64,000 nt of DNA from an uncultured Alistipes sp. Its GTDB lineage: Bacteria > Bacteroidota > Bacteroidia > Bacteroidales > Rikenellaceae. Position 1 is the stretch's first letter. Each line of letters begins with the position of its first letter. Location of the stretch: NCBI GenBank assembly GCA_910587675.1, contig CAJUMU010000001.1, positions 62,001-126,000 of the forward strand, given 5' to 3'. The notes below the pieces were generated by a model. It did not search any database. It saw nothing but the letters and a program-made list of their open reading frames with translations, and was not told where the DNA came from. This document shows, one piece after another, positions 8,017-16,947 of the stretch. Both the position numbers and the translations under genes were made by a program.

Positions 8017-9240
8017 TCAGAATGCTTCATTTACGTTGATTACGAGTCCGTTCGAGTGATGTCCGAATCCGTAATCGATTCTCAGCGCGGCTTTCGGTCC
8101 CAGTTCCATCCTGAAACCCGCGCCGCAATTGGGCAGTGTTTTCGACGCGTCGATGAGCTTATGCGACGGGAATACGTTTCCCGCGCCTCCCCATACGCAG
8201 AATCCGAACGGTCCGCGAATACGCTGCCGCAGCTCGACTTGCGCCGTTATCATCTTACGGTCCGAATATCGTCCCGCGTAGTAGCCTCTCAGTCGGCTCG
8301 CACCGCCGAGCGACGGCCAAAAGAGCCAAGACGTCGCCGACGACCACAGATCGCCGTAAAGGTCCACCGCCAGCACCGAACCGCTCCACAGAGGCGTGTA
8401 GTAATCGGCGACGGCGGTTATGTGCCACAGCGTCGCGCCGCAATCACCCAATCCCCGCGGCCGCGCTTCGGCGAACAACGACAGATATAGGCCTTTGGTG
8501 GTGCGGTAGCGGCTGTCGCGCGTGTCGTACTCCGCTACTGCGCCCAATCCCGCCGATATGGCCGAGCGCCTTTGTCCCGCGGCGGATATATATGCCGCTC
8601 CCCGCTCGTCCACCGAACGCGCGGCGGCGTACCGCAGGTCGAATGTCGCGCCGACCGAAAATCCGCCCGCTATCCTGCGCATGTAGCGCACGTCGAACGA
8701 ACAGTCGTCGCGTGTATATCGCGTGCGCGGATTGCGGTCGGCCGCATCGTACCCGAGTCCCCAGAACTTTACGGGCAGCGTGCTCGCCTGAATGTTATAG
8801 GTGAGGCGATGGTCGCCGCACCCGAGAAACGTATCTCCCGAGAACCGCAAGCGATAGAATCCCGACACGGAGACGTTTCCCGTGAAGGCCGCATGCGATT
8901 CGGTGTCGATCGAATCGCCGTCGCAGAGATTGTAGTAACCTCTCAACGAGGCGACCAGCATCACGCTCGTCTCCTGCGAATAGGCCACGCCCGCCATGCC
9001 GTGCGCTCGGAACTTGGCGTCGGGCGAACGCCCGAACATAGGCTTGCGCATGAAATCGGCCGCGCGACGGAAGAATCCCTTTTTCGAGCCGCGCTCCAGA
9101 TTGCGCCTCACGGCCTCGTAATCGACCAGTCCCGTCGTCGTGGCGCGTCGAACCGTGTCTCTCGCCGATGCCGTCTCCTGCGCCGCAGCGATGCCCGCGG
9201 CAAGCAGAATTACGACTATGACAAGAAACGCGACTCTCAT
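8017..9240 (-). CDS. Omp85/BamA-TamA family outer-membrane beta-barrel protein
   Basis: A 407-residue protein with a cleavable signal peptide (MRVAFLVIVVILLAAGIAAAQ). About 70 polar residues follow, then a barrel of alternating strands ending in the aromatic-terminal NVNEAF. Segments such as GGASRLRGYYAGRYSDR resemble the L6 VRGY/F-type motif of Omp85 proteins (here LRGYY), and FRMELGPKAALRIDYGFG resembles the closing strands. There is little room for POTRA domains, so this is a short member (surface antigen D15 domain only), not BamA itself. It sits in an operon upstream of the phosphoethanolamine transferase and 10 nt after the thioredoxin-fold gene. Confidence 0.8.
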   Translation of the reverse strand: MRVAFLVIVVILLAAGIAAAQETASARDTVRRATTTGLVDYEAVRRNLERGSKKGFFRRAADFMRKPMFGRSPDAKFRAHGMAGVAYSQETSVMLVASLRGYYNLCDGDSIDTESHAAFTGNVSVSGFYRLRFSGDTFLGCGDHRLTYNIQASTLPVKFWGLGYDAADRNPRTRYTRDDCSFDVRYMRRIAGGFSVGATFDLRYAAARSVDERGAAYISAAGQRRSAISAGLGAVAEYDTRDSRYRTTKGLYLSLFAEARPRGLGDCGATLWHITAVADYYTPLWSGSVLAVDLYGDLWSSATSWLFWPSLGGASRLRGYYAGRYSDRKMITAQVELRQRIRGPFGFCVWGGAGNVFPSHKLIDASKTLPNCGAGFRMELGPKAALRIDYGFGHHSNGLVINVNEAF

Positions 9241-9250
9241 CTGTCGGGGA

Positions 9251-9787
9251 TTAACGGTATTTCTTTACGACCTCGTAAAACTCGGTCTTGTCGGCCTCCG
9301 ACAGTTCGCCTTTCTTCATGAAGACGAGCTCGCCCTCCTTGCTCACGATGAGCAGCACGAACTTGTTGTTGCAGTCGCCCAAGCCCCACTTGCGGCTCAC
9401 GATGCGGTCCTGATCGGCCAGCACGGTCGCTCCGTTCTTCTCGGTGCGCTTGCGCGCCATCGAACGGGCCATGCCGTTGGGAACCATCGGGGCGTCCTTC
9501 AGGTTCATGATGCCGAATCCGAAGATATTGTCGCCCGAAGCGGCGTGATTCTCCTCCAGATCCTTGGTGAACTGGTCGTTCTGTTTATGCTTGTCGGGGT
9601 CGACATAGAATATGAGCAGATTTTTTTCGCCCCACATGGGCAGGGTGGCCGGTTCGCCGTTGAGATCGAGAAGCTCCAGATTCTCCACCTTGTGAGGTAC
9701 GGCGACCTCTTTCGTCTCGACGTTCTGGGCATCGGCTTTCGCGCAGACGCACGCGCATGCCAGCAACAGGAATAAACACTTTTTCAT
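9251..9787 (-). CDS. secreted YtfJ-like thioredoxin-fold protein
   Basis: A 178-residue exported protein (signal MKKCLFLLLACACVCAKADAQ). The body resembles the YtfJ family: a GEPATLPMWGEKNLLIFYVDPD strand-helix start typical of thioredoxin folds, but with no CxxC pair, so ordinary disulfide exchange is unlikely. ATVLADQDRIVSRKWGLGDCN and VLLIVSKEGELVFMKKGELSE match the later half of the family. The function of the family is unknown. It is the first gene of the run that continues into the Omp85-type barrel and the lipid-modifying transferase, which suggests an envelope role. Confidence 0.7.
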   Translation of the reverse strand: MKKCLFLLLACACVCAKADAQNVETKEVAVPHKVENLELLDLNGEPATLPMWGEKNLLIFYVDPDKHKQNDQFTKDLEENHAASGDNIFGFGIMNLKDAPMVPNGMARSMARKRTEKNGATVLADQDRIVSRKWGLGDCNNKFVLLIVSKEGELVFMKKGELSEADKTEFYEVVKKYR

Positions 9788-9892
9788 ATCAGTTGTTTTT
9801 TCGATTGAATCGCGTTGAAAAACGGCGTAAAAATATGAAAAATTTACCGTATCGAGACATTTCGGCTCTATATAGACCGATAATTTATCGTT

Positions 9893-10321
9893 TCAGGACA
9901 TTTTATCGGACATCCGCGGTATGTTGAACGCGTAGTCGCCGCCGCCCGAAATGGCCAAAGCGACATATATTCCGAGATATACGAAGTGCAGTTTGGAGGC
10001 GTCGGTGGTAATGCCGCCCTCCACGGCGGATTGTATCAACGCCACCGTCCATACGATGGCCATCGCCACGGCCGCGGGTCGGGTGCCGAACCCCAAGATT
10101 ATCATCACGGCCAGCAAGCCCTCCACCATCGTGGCCGTCGCCAGCGACGTCGGTCCGCTCATGCCGAGGATGGAGGGATAGGTCCCGACGACAATGTCGT
10201 AATCCTGCAAATTGCCCAATATGTGCATCAGCATCACGCCTCCGATGAACATGCGGAGAAAGAGTATTGCGACGGAGCAGTTGTTGCAACCCGTCGAGAG
10301 CTTTTCTGACGAATTTTTCAT
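9893..10321 (-). CDS. DoxX family membrane protein
   Basis: A 142-residue protein with four hydrophobic helices. It shows the DoxX pattern FLRMFIGGVMLMHILGNLQDY near the N-terminus, and MVEGLLAVMIILGFGTRPAAVAMAIVWTVALI in the middle. DoxX proteins are small membrane proteins linked to thiol/oxidative balance in some bacteria; most are unassigned. I prefer the ATG at 10321 because the next start upstream (10351) adds a polar ten-residue stretch not typical of the family. It is divergent from the tyrosine phosphatase gene. Confidence 0.8.
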   Translation of the reverse strand: MKNSSEKLSTGCNNCSVAILFLRMFIGGVMLMHILGNLQDYDIVVGTYPSILGMSGPTSLATATMVEGLLAVMIILGFGTRPAAVAMAIVWTVALIQSAVEGGITTDASKLHFVYLGIYVALAISGGGDYAFNIPRMSDKMS

Positions 10322-10399
10322 ATCCGCGACACGGATCAAAAAATATTCCAATCGGCATCCGCCCGCCCCGCCGCCCTTGCGGACCCGAAATATTATCCG

Positions 10400-10407
10400 T
10401 ATTTTTG
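10400..10407 (+). promoter_or_regulatory. promoter -7 box of the tyrosine phosphatase gene
   Basis: TATTTTTG, 21 bp before the ATG at 10429. Confidence 0.6.
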
Positions 10408-10428
10408 CCGCCGTAAAACAACAGCGTC

Positions 10429-10902
10429 ATGAAACGAAAGATATTGTTCGTGTGCCTCGGAAACATCTGCCGCTCGCCTGCGGCCGAGGGCGTTTTGAAA
10501 GCCGCCGCCGGGCGCAAGGGATTGTCAGATAAGATCGCCGTCGATTCGGCCGGCACATACGGCGGCCACGCAGGCCAACTGCCCGATTCGCGCATGCGCT
10601 CGGCGGCGGCGCGACGCGGATACGATCTGACGCATCGCGCACGACAGATAACCGAGGAGGATTTCATCGATTTCGACATGATAGTGGTCATGGACGATAT
10701 GAATTACGAATCCGTGTCGCGACTCGCGCCCGAACGCCGCTATCTCGACAAATTGTATCGGTTCGCGGAGTTCTGCGGCCGCCATCCGCAATGGAGCCAT
10801 GTCCCCGACCCATATTACGAAGGTCGCGAAGGATTCGAACTCGTGCTCGATCTTCTGGAGGACGGTTGCGAAGGGATTCTGGAAAAGATGGCGGACGAAT
10901 AA
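10429..10902 (+). CDS. low-molecular-weight protein-tyrosine phosphatase
   Basis: A 157-residue cytosolic enzyme with the P-loop C9-LGNIC-R15-S directly at the N-terminus (CX5R). The general-acid Asp is in VPD127PYYEG. Both are at the family positions, and the length is that of a complete single-domain enzyme. It hydrolyses phosphotyrosine on proteins; in bacteria such enzymes often oppose tyrosine kinases that control exopolysaccharide. No kinase or capsule gene is adjacent, so the partner is unknown. Its stop codon is followed after only 2 nt by copy 2 of the dispersed repeat. Confidence 0.93.
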   Translation: MKRKILFVCLGNICRSPAAEGVLKAAAGRKGLSDKIAVDSAGTYGGHAGQLPDSRMRSAAARRGYDLTHRARQITEEDFIDFDMIVVMDDMNYESVSRLAPERRYLDKLYRFAEFCGRHPQWSHVPDPYYEGREGFELVLDLLEDGCEGILEKMADE

Positions 10903-10904
10903 AT

Positions 10905-10999
10905 CGATATCGCTGCGCGATATCGGCAGTTCGCCGCCGCCCCACGCGGCGGACTGCAACTCGTTCTTCACTCGTTTGCGTCCTCCGCCGTCGGCGAAC
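10905..10999. repeat. dispersed two-hairpin intergenic repeat, copy 2
   Basis: Stem CGATATCGC/GCGATATCG (10905-10925), then GTTCGCCG (10929-10936) paired with CGGCGAAC (10992-10999), with GCGGCGGACTGC inside. It lies between two convergent genes. Confidence 0.85.
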
Positions 11000-11004
11000 A
11001 TCAA

Positions 11005-11042
11005 AAAAATCGGCTGACGTCTTCGAAAGCGTCAGCCGATTC
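11005..11042 (-). terminator. terminator of the rhamnose operon
   Basis: On the minus strand, stem AATCGGCTGACG/CGTCAGCCGATT is followed by TTTTTT, just after the AraC-type gene stop. Confidence 0.85.
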
Positions 11043-11948
11043 TCATTTCTCACCCGCGTCGGGCATCGACGATCGTCGGTACGCGTTGGGCGTGCTGCCC
11101 GTCACCCGTTTGAACGTGGTATAGAAATGCTCCGTCGACTTGAACCCGAGCGCGAAGGCTATCTCCTTGATCGACTCCTGCGTGTTGGCCAGCATGTGCT
11201 GCGCCCTGCGCAACTTGAGCAGCATGAAATACTTCGCGGGCGGATGTCCCGTGTAATCGCGGAAGATCTTGCGGAACCACGAATAACTGATATTCAACTG
11301 CGCCGCCAAAGCGTCGAGATCGAGATTGCGCAACACGTTCTCCTGCATGATGATCTTCGCCTGCTCGATTATAAGGTCGAGCCTGTCTTTCGACAACGCC
11401 TCGTTGCGCACCGTGAAGTTCACTATCCCCAACATGTGCATCACGATTCCGCACAACAACTGCTGCGCGGCGGGACGGTCCGTGGCCGCCACCTCGACGG
11501 CGCGCTGGTAAAGATCCACCAATTCGCGGTTGAGCCCCGCATCGAACACCTGCCGATCCTCGGGAAAGAGCATCGCGATCGATCGCGCGGCCAGTTCGCC
11601 GCTGAACCCTATGAAATACTCGTTCCAGCCCGCGCCCTTCAACGGCTTGTAGGTGTGCCATTTTCCCGGGCGCAGCAGAATGATCGTGCCTTTGTTGATC
11701 TCATAACTCCCGCCGTCGTTCGAGAACACCCCCTTGCCGCGCACGATATAGAGCAACTGGTACTCCTGCAATATGCGGCCGCGGGCGGGATCGAACATAT
11801 ACCCGGGAGGGTGGTCCTTCGACGGATAGTCGTCGTCGGGGTCGATTATCTGCGAACCCACCGTGCTCACCGTGCAGCCGAACTTCTCGTCGGCGCTGTT
11901 GGGGATGAGATATTGAAAGCGTATCTTCGGGCAGGCGAATGTATCCAT
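11043..11948 (-). CDS. rhaR: AraC-family regulator of the rhamnose operon (RhaR-like)
   Basis: A 301-residue regulator starting at the ATG at 11948, 14 nt after the rhaD stop. The N-terminal half is a cupin-type sensor domain (YQLLYIVRGKGVF, INKGTIILLRPGKWHTYKP). The C-terminal ~100 residues are two helix-turn-helix units of the AraC type (LDALAAQLNISYSWFRKIFRDYTG and IKEIAFALGFKSTEHFYTTFKRVTGSTP). As the last gene of the rha operon it most likely senses L-rhamnose and activates the promoter before rhaB, as in the Bacteroides thetaiotaomicron rha system. A longer reading frame to 12272 runs inside rhaD and is not the gene. Confidence 0.9.
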   Translation of the reverse strand: MDTFACPKIRFQYLIPNSADEKFGCTVSTVGSQIIDPDDDYPSKDHPPGYMFDPARGRILQEYQLLYIVRGKGVFSNDGGSYEINKGTIILLRPGKWHTYKPLKGAGWNEYFIGFSGELAARSIAMLFPEDRQVFDAGLNRELVDLYQRAVEVAATDRPAAQQLLCGIVMHMLGIVNFTVRNEALSKDRLDLIIEQAKIIMQENVLRNLDLDALAAQLNISYSWFRKIFRDYTGHPPAKYFMLLKLRRAQHMLANTQESIKEIAFALGFKSTEHFYTTFKRVTGSTPNAYRRSSMPDAGEK

Positions 11949-11962
11949 GGTAAATTCCTTTT

Positions 11963-12772
11963 TTACTTCGGCAGGTCGAACGCGAGGGTCATCTCCCGCA
12001 TCTGCTCTTTCGACATTCCGTCGGGTTCGTACCCCATGCACTTGGCATTTATGTATATCTGCGCCGACTTGCTGAGCACATCCACCTGATCGAAAGCCTC
12101 CATTATGTCGCACCCCACGGCGCACACTCCGTGCTTCTCCCACAGCACCACGTCGTACTCGTCGAGTTGCTCGATGGTGGCGTCGGCCAGCTCCTGCGAC
12201 CCGGGAAGACGATAGGGCACGATGCCGAGTCCGCGCGGACAGAAAGCCTTGGTCTCGGGAATCATGCTCCACAACAGATCGGTCAAAACATCCTTTTCGA
12301 GAAATTTGGACGTATGCGACATCGCGACCAGCTCGATGGGATGGGTATGCAGGGCCGCCTTGTAGTCGAGCCCCTTACCCAATAAATAGTTGTGCATGGC
12401 AAGGTGCGACGGCAACTCCGAAGTGGGTTTCACGGGCGCGTCGGCAATTATCTCGTACGCGTCGCCGCCGTCGACGATTCGGATGAACGATCCGTTCTCC
12501 ATCGGCCGACGCGCCAAATCGCGCATGCGTTTGTTGGTGCCCTTGCAGAAGAAGTAACACCCTTCGAGATTAGGCAGCACGCACCCCAGCTCCACTCGGT
12601 CGCCGATGGCGGGCATGCGTCGTATCTCGTCATCGACGTATTCCGTGACGTTCACGGTAATGTTTCCGCCGTTGCGTTCGGCCCAGCCCTTTTGCCAGAG
12701 ATAACCGGCCACCTCGGCGACCTTCTCTACCTCGCGAGCCAGCGCGGGGCGTCCGTCAAGTATTGAAGTCAT
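11963..12772 (-). CDS. rhaD: rhamnulose-1-phosphate aldolase
   Basis: A 269-residue class II aldolase, close in length to the ~274-residue E. coli RhaD. It splits L-rhamnulose 1-phosphate into dihydroxyacetone phosphate and L-lactaldehyde using Zn. Visible features are the phosphate-binding region around WAERNGGNITVN, the metal-binding ALHTHPIELVAMSHT block, and EKHGVCAVGCDIMEAFDQVD with the third His ligand. It lies 9 nt after rhaT and 14 nt before the AraC-type gene, in the same operon. No lactaldehyde reductase (FucO) gene is present nearby to use the second product. Confidence 0.93.
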   Translation of the reverse strand: MTSILDGRPALAREVEKVAEVAGYLWQKGWAERNGGNITVNVTEYVDDEIRRMPAIGDRVELGCVLPNLEGCYFFCKGTNKRMRDLARRPMENGSFIRIVDGGDAYEIIADAPVKPTSELPSHLAMHNYLLGKGLDYKAALHTHPIELVAMSHTSKFLEKDVLTDLLWSMIPETKAFCPRGLGIVPYRLPGSQELADATIEQLDEYDVVLWEKHGVCAVGCDIMEAFDQVDVLSKSAQIYINAKCMGYEPDGMSKEQMREMTLAFDLPK

Positions 12773-12781
12773 AATGTTTCG

Positions 12782-13804
12782 TCAATTAAAAAGACTCGGG
12801 AAAATTAGTGAAAAAATCAATATCGTCAAACCGCACACCAATACTATTACGGTCTTTCGGCTCACTCCGCGCCACTCCTTGAGGATAAGGCCCCACACGT
12901 TGGAAAATATGACGTTCAGCGACATGAGTATGCTCCACGCGAAAGCCAGCATGGCGGGCGACGAGGCGAGGAACTTCTTGCCCACGGCCAGCCCGAAGAA
13001 CTGCGAATACCACAGCAGACCCGCCAACGCGCAGAAAAGCAGGTTATTGACCCACACGTCGCCTTTGGCATAGTCGCCGAAACTCTTGTTGCGTGCGTTC
13101 TGCCACAGACAGTATGCGAAGTTGGTGGCGGCGCCGCCCAGCGTGACGAGCAACGTCGCGGGCAGCGTCACGAAAAGGTCGTTGGCGCCTAACCGCGCGA
13201 ACTCGGCCGATATCTCCGCGCCTGCCTCCAGTCCGAGGTTGAAACAAGCGCTCATGAGACCCGCCAGCAAAGCCACGGCCAGACCTTTGGTCAGCGCGAA
13301 ATCCTTTATGGCAGCGCGCCGCTCCTCCTCGCTCATGGTCTGCGAACGCAGCGATCCCGCGTAACCTATGACCGCTATGCCCGCCAGCGTTATGGCCACG
13401 CCGACAAGCAGAATAAGCCCCTTTCCGTGGAAAAGGTCCTCGCCCGCGAAGAGCGCGGGGAGCAGAGTTCCGAGACCCGAACATGTTCCGAGGGCTATCG
13501 ACTGCCCGAGCGCGACGCCCAAGTAACGCATCGAGAGGCCGAACGTAAGGCCTCCCACGCCCCACAACGCGCCGTACACGACAGCCATCGGGGCGCCCTC
13601 CATTCCGAACAGATCCGAGATCGAATACCCCTCGGGCATGGCGAGCAATGCGCCCGCGAGGGGAAACACTATCCAAGCGAAGAGACCTTGGGCGAGCCAA
13701 TAGCTCTCCCAAGACCAACTCTTCACTTTATTTATGGGCACGTAACTGCTACTTTGGCAGAAACTGCCCGCCGCGATTATCAAAAGAGCGATAATGATCT
13801 CCAT
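12782..13804 (-). CDS. rhaT: L-rhamnose:H+ symporter
   Basis: A 340-residue integral membrane protein with about ten helices and the RhaT pattern: VPINKVKSWSWESYWLAQGLFAWIVFPL near the N-terminus, then SIALGTCSGLGTLLPALF and NPxx-type helices later. It imports L-rhamnose with protons. The ATG at 13804 is chosen; a reading four codons longer begins at TTG. It is flanked by rhaA and rhaD in one operon. Confidence 0.92.
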   Translation of the reverse strand: MEIIIALLIIAAGSFCQSSSYVPINKVKSWSWESYWLAQGLFAWIVFPLAGALLAMPEGYSISDLFGMEGAPMAVVYGALWGVGGLTFGLSMRYLGVALGQSIALGTCSGLGTLLPALFAGEDLFHGKGLILLVGVAITLAGIAVIGYAGSLRSQTMSEEERRAAIKDFALTKGLAVALLAGLMSACFNLGLEAGAEISAEFARLGANDLFVTLPATLLVTLGGAATNFAYCLWQNARNKSFGDYAKGDVWVNNLLFCALAGLLWYSQFFGLAVGKKFLASSPAMLAFAWSILMSLNVIFSNVWGLILKEWRGVSRKTVIVLVCGLTILIFSLIFPSLFN

Positions 13805-13843
13805 GATTCGTTGCAATAAACGGTTTTACGGACGATTCGGCTT

Positions 13844-15103
13844 TCAGGCTCTTTTGGAAGTCGTTTCGGCTTCGTAACGCTGAATGTCGGCGATGAAATC
13901 CTCGCCCACGGGGACGTCGTTTCGGAGACAGAACATATCCCACACGGCGTTCCACGGCAGATTCTTGGCCTCCTCCAGCAGCGCGAGACGCTCGAAGAAA
14001 CGCTCGCCCGCCTCATATTCGCGCAGTTTGGCCAGCGGCTCCAGCAGCGCCTGCATCAGGCACTTCTGCGTGGCGCGCGAACCTATGACATACGCGCCTA
14101 TACGGTTGATCGAGGCGTCGAAATAGTCGAGTCCGATATGCACGCGATCGAGCGCGTCGCAACGGATGATCTCTTTCGCCAGATCGAGCGTGTCGTCGTT
14201 CATGATCGTCACGTGGTCCGAGTCCCAACGGATGGGACGGCTCACGTGCAGCATGATCTCGGGGGTGAACAGCAGCAGCGACGAAATCTTGTCGGCGATG
14301 GACTCGGTGAGGTGGAAATGGCCCGTGTCGAGCGTCACGATCTTGCCGTTCTTGGCTCCGTAACCCAGATAGAAGTCGTACGATCCCACCGTGTAGTATT
14401 CGGCGCCAATGCCGAACAGCTTGGCCTCGATGCAATCCTTCATGTTGGCGTACTCGGTGGCGAATATCTCGTCGAGCGACTCCTTCAGCAGTTGGCGATA
14501 CTTCAGGCGGTTGACCGTCTGGTCCTTCGAGCCGTCGTGTATCCAGATGTTGAGAATCGACGGATCGCCCTGACGGCGGCCCATCTCCTCGGCAATCGCG
14601 CGGCAACGTTTGGTGTGCTCGATCCAGAACTTGCGGATGCCTTCGTCGGGATTGGCCAAAGTGAGCATGCCGCTTTTGGGGTGCGAGAACGAAGTGGAGT
14701 TGAAATCGAGCTTCATGCCGTTCTCGGCGGCCCACTGCATCCAGCTCTCGAAGTGCTCGGGCGTCAGCTCGTCGCGGTCGACGGGACCCGTGGCACGGAA
14801 ATCGGCATAGCTGGCATGGAGGTTCAGGCGGTGGCTGCCCGGGATGAGCGACGTGGCCATCTTGATGTCGTCGCGCAACTCGTCGATGGTGCGCGCGCGG
14901 CCCGGGTAGTTGCCCGTGGCCTGAATGCCTCCCGTCAGGTCGCCGTCGGGATTCTCGAATCCGCGCACGTCGTCGGCCTGCCAGCAATGCAGCGACAGCG
15001 ATATTTTCTGAAGCGCGTCTATCGCCGACTCGGTGTCGACTCCTACCGCGGCATAACGCTCCTTGGCGATCTCGTACGCCTTTTCGATCAATTCTCTTTT
15101 CAT
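13844..15103 (-). CDS. rhaA: L-rhamnose isomerase
   Basis: A 419-residue enzyme that converts L-rhamnose to L-rhamnulose with a divalent metal. The sequence has the family blocks SLHCWQADDVRGFENPDG near residue 35, LNLHASYAD, and IWIHDGSKDQT. Later it has LDTGHFHLTESIADKISS and RPIRWDSDHVTIMND, which carry the Glu/Asp/His metal ligands of the TIM barrel. The ATG at 15103 is used, since the reading upstream of it starts at TTG. It is the second gene of the rha operon. Confidence 0.95.
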   Translation of the reverse strand: MKRELIEKAYEIAKERYAAVGVDTESAIDALQKISLSLHCWQADDVRGFENPDGDLTGGIQATGNYPGRARTIDELRDDIKMATSLIPGSHRLNLHASYADFRATGPVDRDELTPEHFESWMQWAAENGMKLDFNSTSFSHPKSGMLTLANPDEGIRKFWIEHTKRCRAIAEEMGRRQGDPSILNIWIHDGSKDQTVNRLKYRQLLKESLDEIFATEYANMKDCIEAKLFGIGAEYYTVGSYDFYLGYGAKNGKIVTLDTGHFHLTESIADKISSLLLFTPEIMLHVSRPIRWDSDHVTIMNDDTLDLAKEIIRCDALDRVHIGLDYFDASINRIGAYVIGSRATQKCLMQALLEPLAKLREYEAGERFFERLALLEEAKNLPWNAVWDMFCLRNDVPVGEDFIADIQRYEAETTSKRA

Positions 15104-15166
15104 AATGTTCAAGTATTGTTTGTTAATGTCGTATCTATCTTCGTCCTCCGCCGGAAACGGGTATTT

Positions 15167-16636
15167 TCAAGCCTCGCCCGTTCTCCGCAAATACATCTCG
15201 TACGCCGCCTGCCATTTCTCGCCGTCGGTCGGCTCGTAACGACGGCTGTCGGCGAGCGAAGCGCGTATCATGCCTCGCATCTCCGCCACGCTGCCTGCCA
15301 CTCCCGCGTGCTTCGCCTGCATCATCACGTTTCCCAAGGCGGTAGACTCCGACGAGCCCGTCTCGACGGGAATGCCCGTGGCGTCGGCCGTGAAGCGGTT
15401 GAGCATCTCGTTGCGCGCGCCGCCGCCTATGACGTACAGCTTCTCGATAGGGTGGGGCGACAGGGTTTTCAGCATCTCGATCACCTGACGGTAACGCAAC
15501 GCGAGCGACTCGAATATGCAGCGCGCGTATTGCCCCACGCTCTCGGGAACAGGCTGCCCCGTGCGGCGGCAATAATCGGCGATGGCCTCGGTCATCGACA
15601 GGGGATTGGCGAAACATGGCGCGTCGGGATTTATCACGCTGCGGAACGGCTCCGACAGCTCCGCAGCCGTCGCGATCTCCGAATAGTTCGTCTCGGGCCA
15701 CTCCGCGCGACAACGCTCCAACAGCCACATGCCGCAGATGTTTTTCAACACGCGCACGGTGCCCTCTACGCCGCCCTCGTTGGTGAAGTTCATGGCGAAA
15801 CTGCGCTCGTCTATTATGGGCTCTTTCGATTCTATGCCCATGAGCGACCATGTTCCCGAACTGAGATATGCGAAATTGTCGTCCTCGGCAGGCACGGCCG
15901 CCACGGCCGATCCCGTGTCGTGGCTCGCCACGGCAACGACGGGCACGGCGCCCAAACCCGTCAGACGCTGCGCCTCGGCGGTCAAGGTGCCTATCATGTC
16001 GCCCGACATCGTCATGCGCCCGAATTTTTCGGGCGAGAGTCCCAGTTCGTTCAGAATATCGGTATCCCACTGTTTGGTGCGCGGGTTGATCATCTGCGCC
16101 GTGGACGCTATGGTATACTCCGTAACGGCGTTGCCCGTAAGCATGTAAGCCAGCGCGTCGGGAATGAACAATATCTTGTCGGCCGCCTCCAGCGCCGAGC
16201 AGCCGTTGCGCCGCAACGAGTCGAACTGGAACACCGAATTGAAGTTCATGATCTGTATGCCCGTCTTTTCGTACAGCGTCTTGCAGGGCATGCGCTCGAA
16301 AAACTTCTCGGGCGCGCCGTCGGTGTGCGGATCGCGATAACAGTAGGGCAGGCGCAGCAGCGCGCCGTCGCGTCCGAACATCGCGAAATCGACGCCCCAC
16401 GTATCTATGCCGACAGACTCTATCGCCACCCCGCGCGCGGCTATCGCGCCCAGTCCTTCGATTACCGATTTATATATGGCGGGCAGGTCCCAGTAAAAGT
16501 GCCCCTGCATTTCGATTATGGGATCGGGGAATCGCGAGATCTCCTCCAGCGTGATCTCGTCTCCGTCGATGGCGGCGAGTATTACGCGGCCGCTGGTAGC
16601 CCCCAGATCGACCGCCGCGAAACGGTGTATAGCCAT
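15167..16636 (-). CDS. rhaB: rhamnulokinase
   Basis: A 489-residue FGGY-family carbohydrate kinase; it phosphorylates L-rhamnulose at O1. The N-terminal phosphate-binding motif VDLGATSGRVILA (residues 9-21) is typical of rhamnulokinase. Later blocks include GIDTWGVDFAMF, VAVASHDTGSAVAAVPA, and the C-terminal ATP-site sequence LYVIGGGARNEMLNRFTADATG. It is the first gene of the operon; the intergenic space before it holds its promoter and the divergent glyA promoter. Confidence 0.95.
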   Translation of the reverse strand: MAIHRFAAVDLGATSGRVILAAIDGDEITLEEISRFPDPIIEMQGHFYWDLPAIYKSVIEGLGAIAARGVAIESVGIDTWGVDFAMFGRDGALLRLPYCYRDPHTDGAPEKFFERMPCKTLYEKTGIQIMNFNSVFQFDSLRRNGCSALEAADKILFIPDALAYMLTGNAVTEYTIASTAQMINPRTKQWDTDILNELGLSPEKFGRMTMSGDMIGTLTAEAQRLTGLGAVPVVAVASHDTGSAVAAVPAEDDNFAYLSSGTWSLMGIESKEPIIDERSFAMNFTNEGGVEGTVRVLKNICGMWLLERCRAEWPETNYSEIATAAELSEPFRSVINPDAPCFANPLSMTEAIADYCRRTGQPVPESVGQYARCIFESLALRYRQVIEMLKTLSPHPIEKLYVIGGGARNEMLNRFTADATGIPVETGSSESTALGNVMMQAKHAGVAGSVAEMRGMIRASLADSRRYEPTDGEKWQAAYEMYLRRTGEA

Positions 16637-16664
16637 TATCGTGTAGTTTTACGGTTTACGATAA

Positions 16665-16672
16665 CAAAATTA
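16665..16672 (-). promoter_or_regulatory. promoter -7 box of the rha operon
   Basis: TAATTTTG on the minus strand, 28 bp upstream of rhaB. Two near-repeats of TTTACG lie just downstream (16648-16660); they could be part of a regulator site but this is only a guess. Confidence 0.6.
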
Positions 16673-16947
16673 CCTGTTTATTTCGGGATGCCGCAACGCC
16701 TGATGATTTAATGACTTCACATTTTGATATAGATTTTTTTTAATAATCTCGATTCCACGACATTTTTCGACGACGCATAACTGCTGAATATGCCGATGTT
16801 AACCGTTTTAGCGCGGCCGAACGGCATTATAAATAATGATTCACCCGAACGGCGGCCCGCGGATTCGAATTCGCCTTACGACGAAACCCTATGTGATTGC
16901 CTGCGCAAATTATCTCCCGTTTTGACAGACATTCGAAAACGTTTCAT

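Noticed and set aside
11949..12272. N-terminal extension of the AraC-type regulator
   Set aside because: The extra frame lies inside rhaD on the same strand and the added residues do not look like a protein domain.
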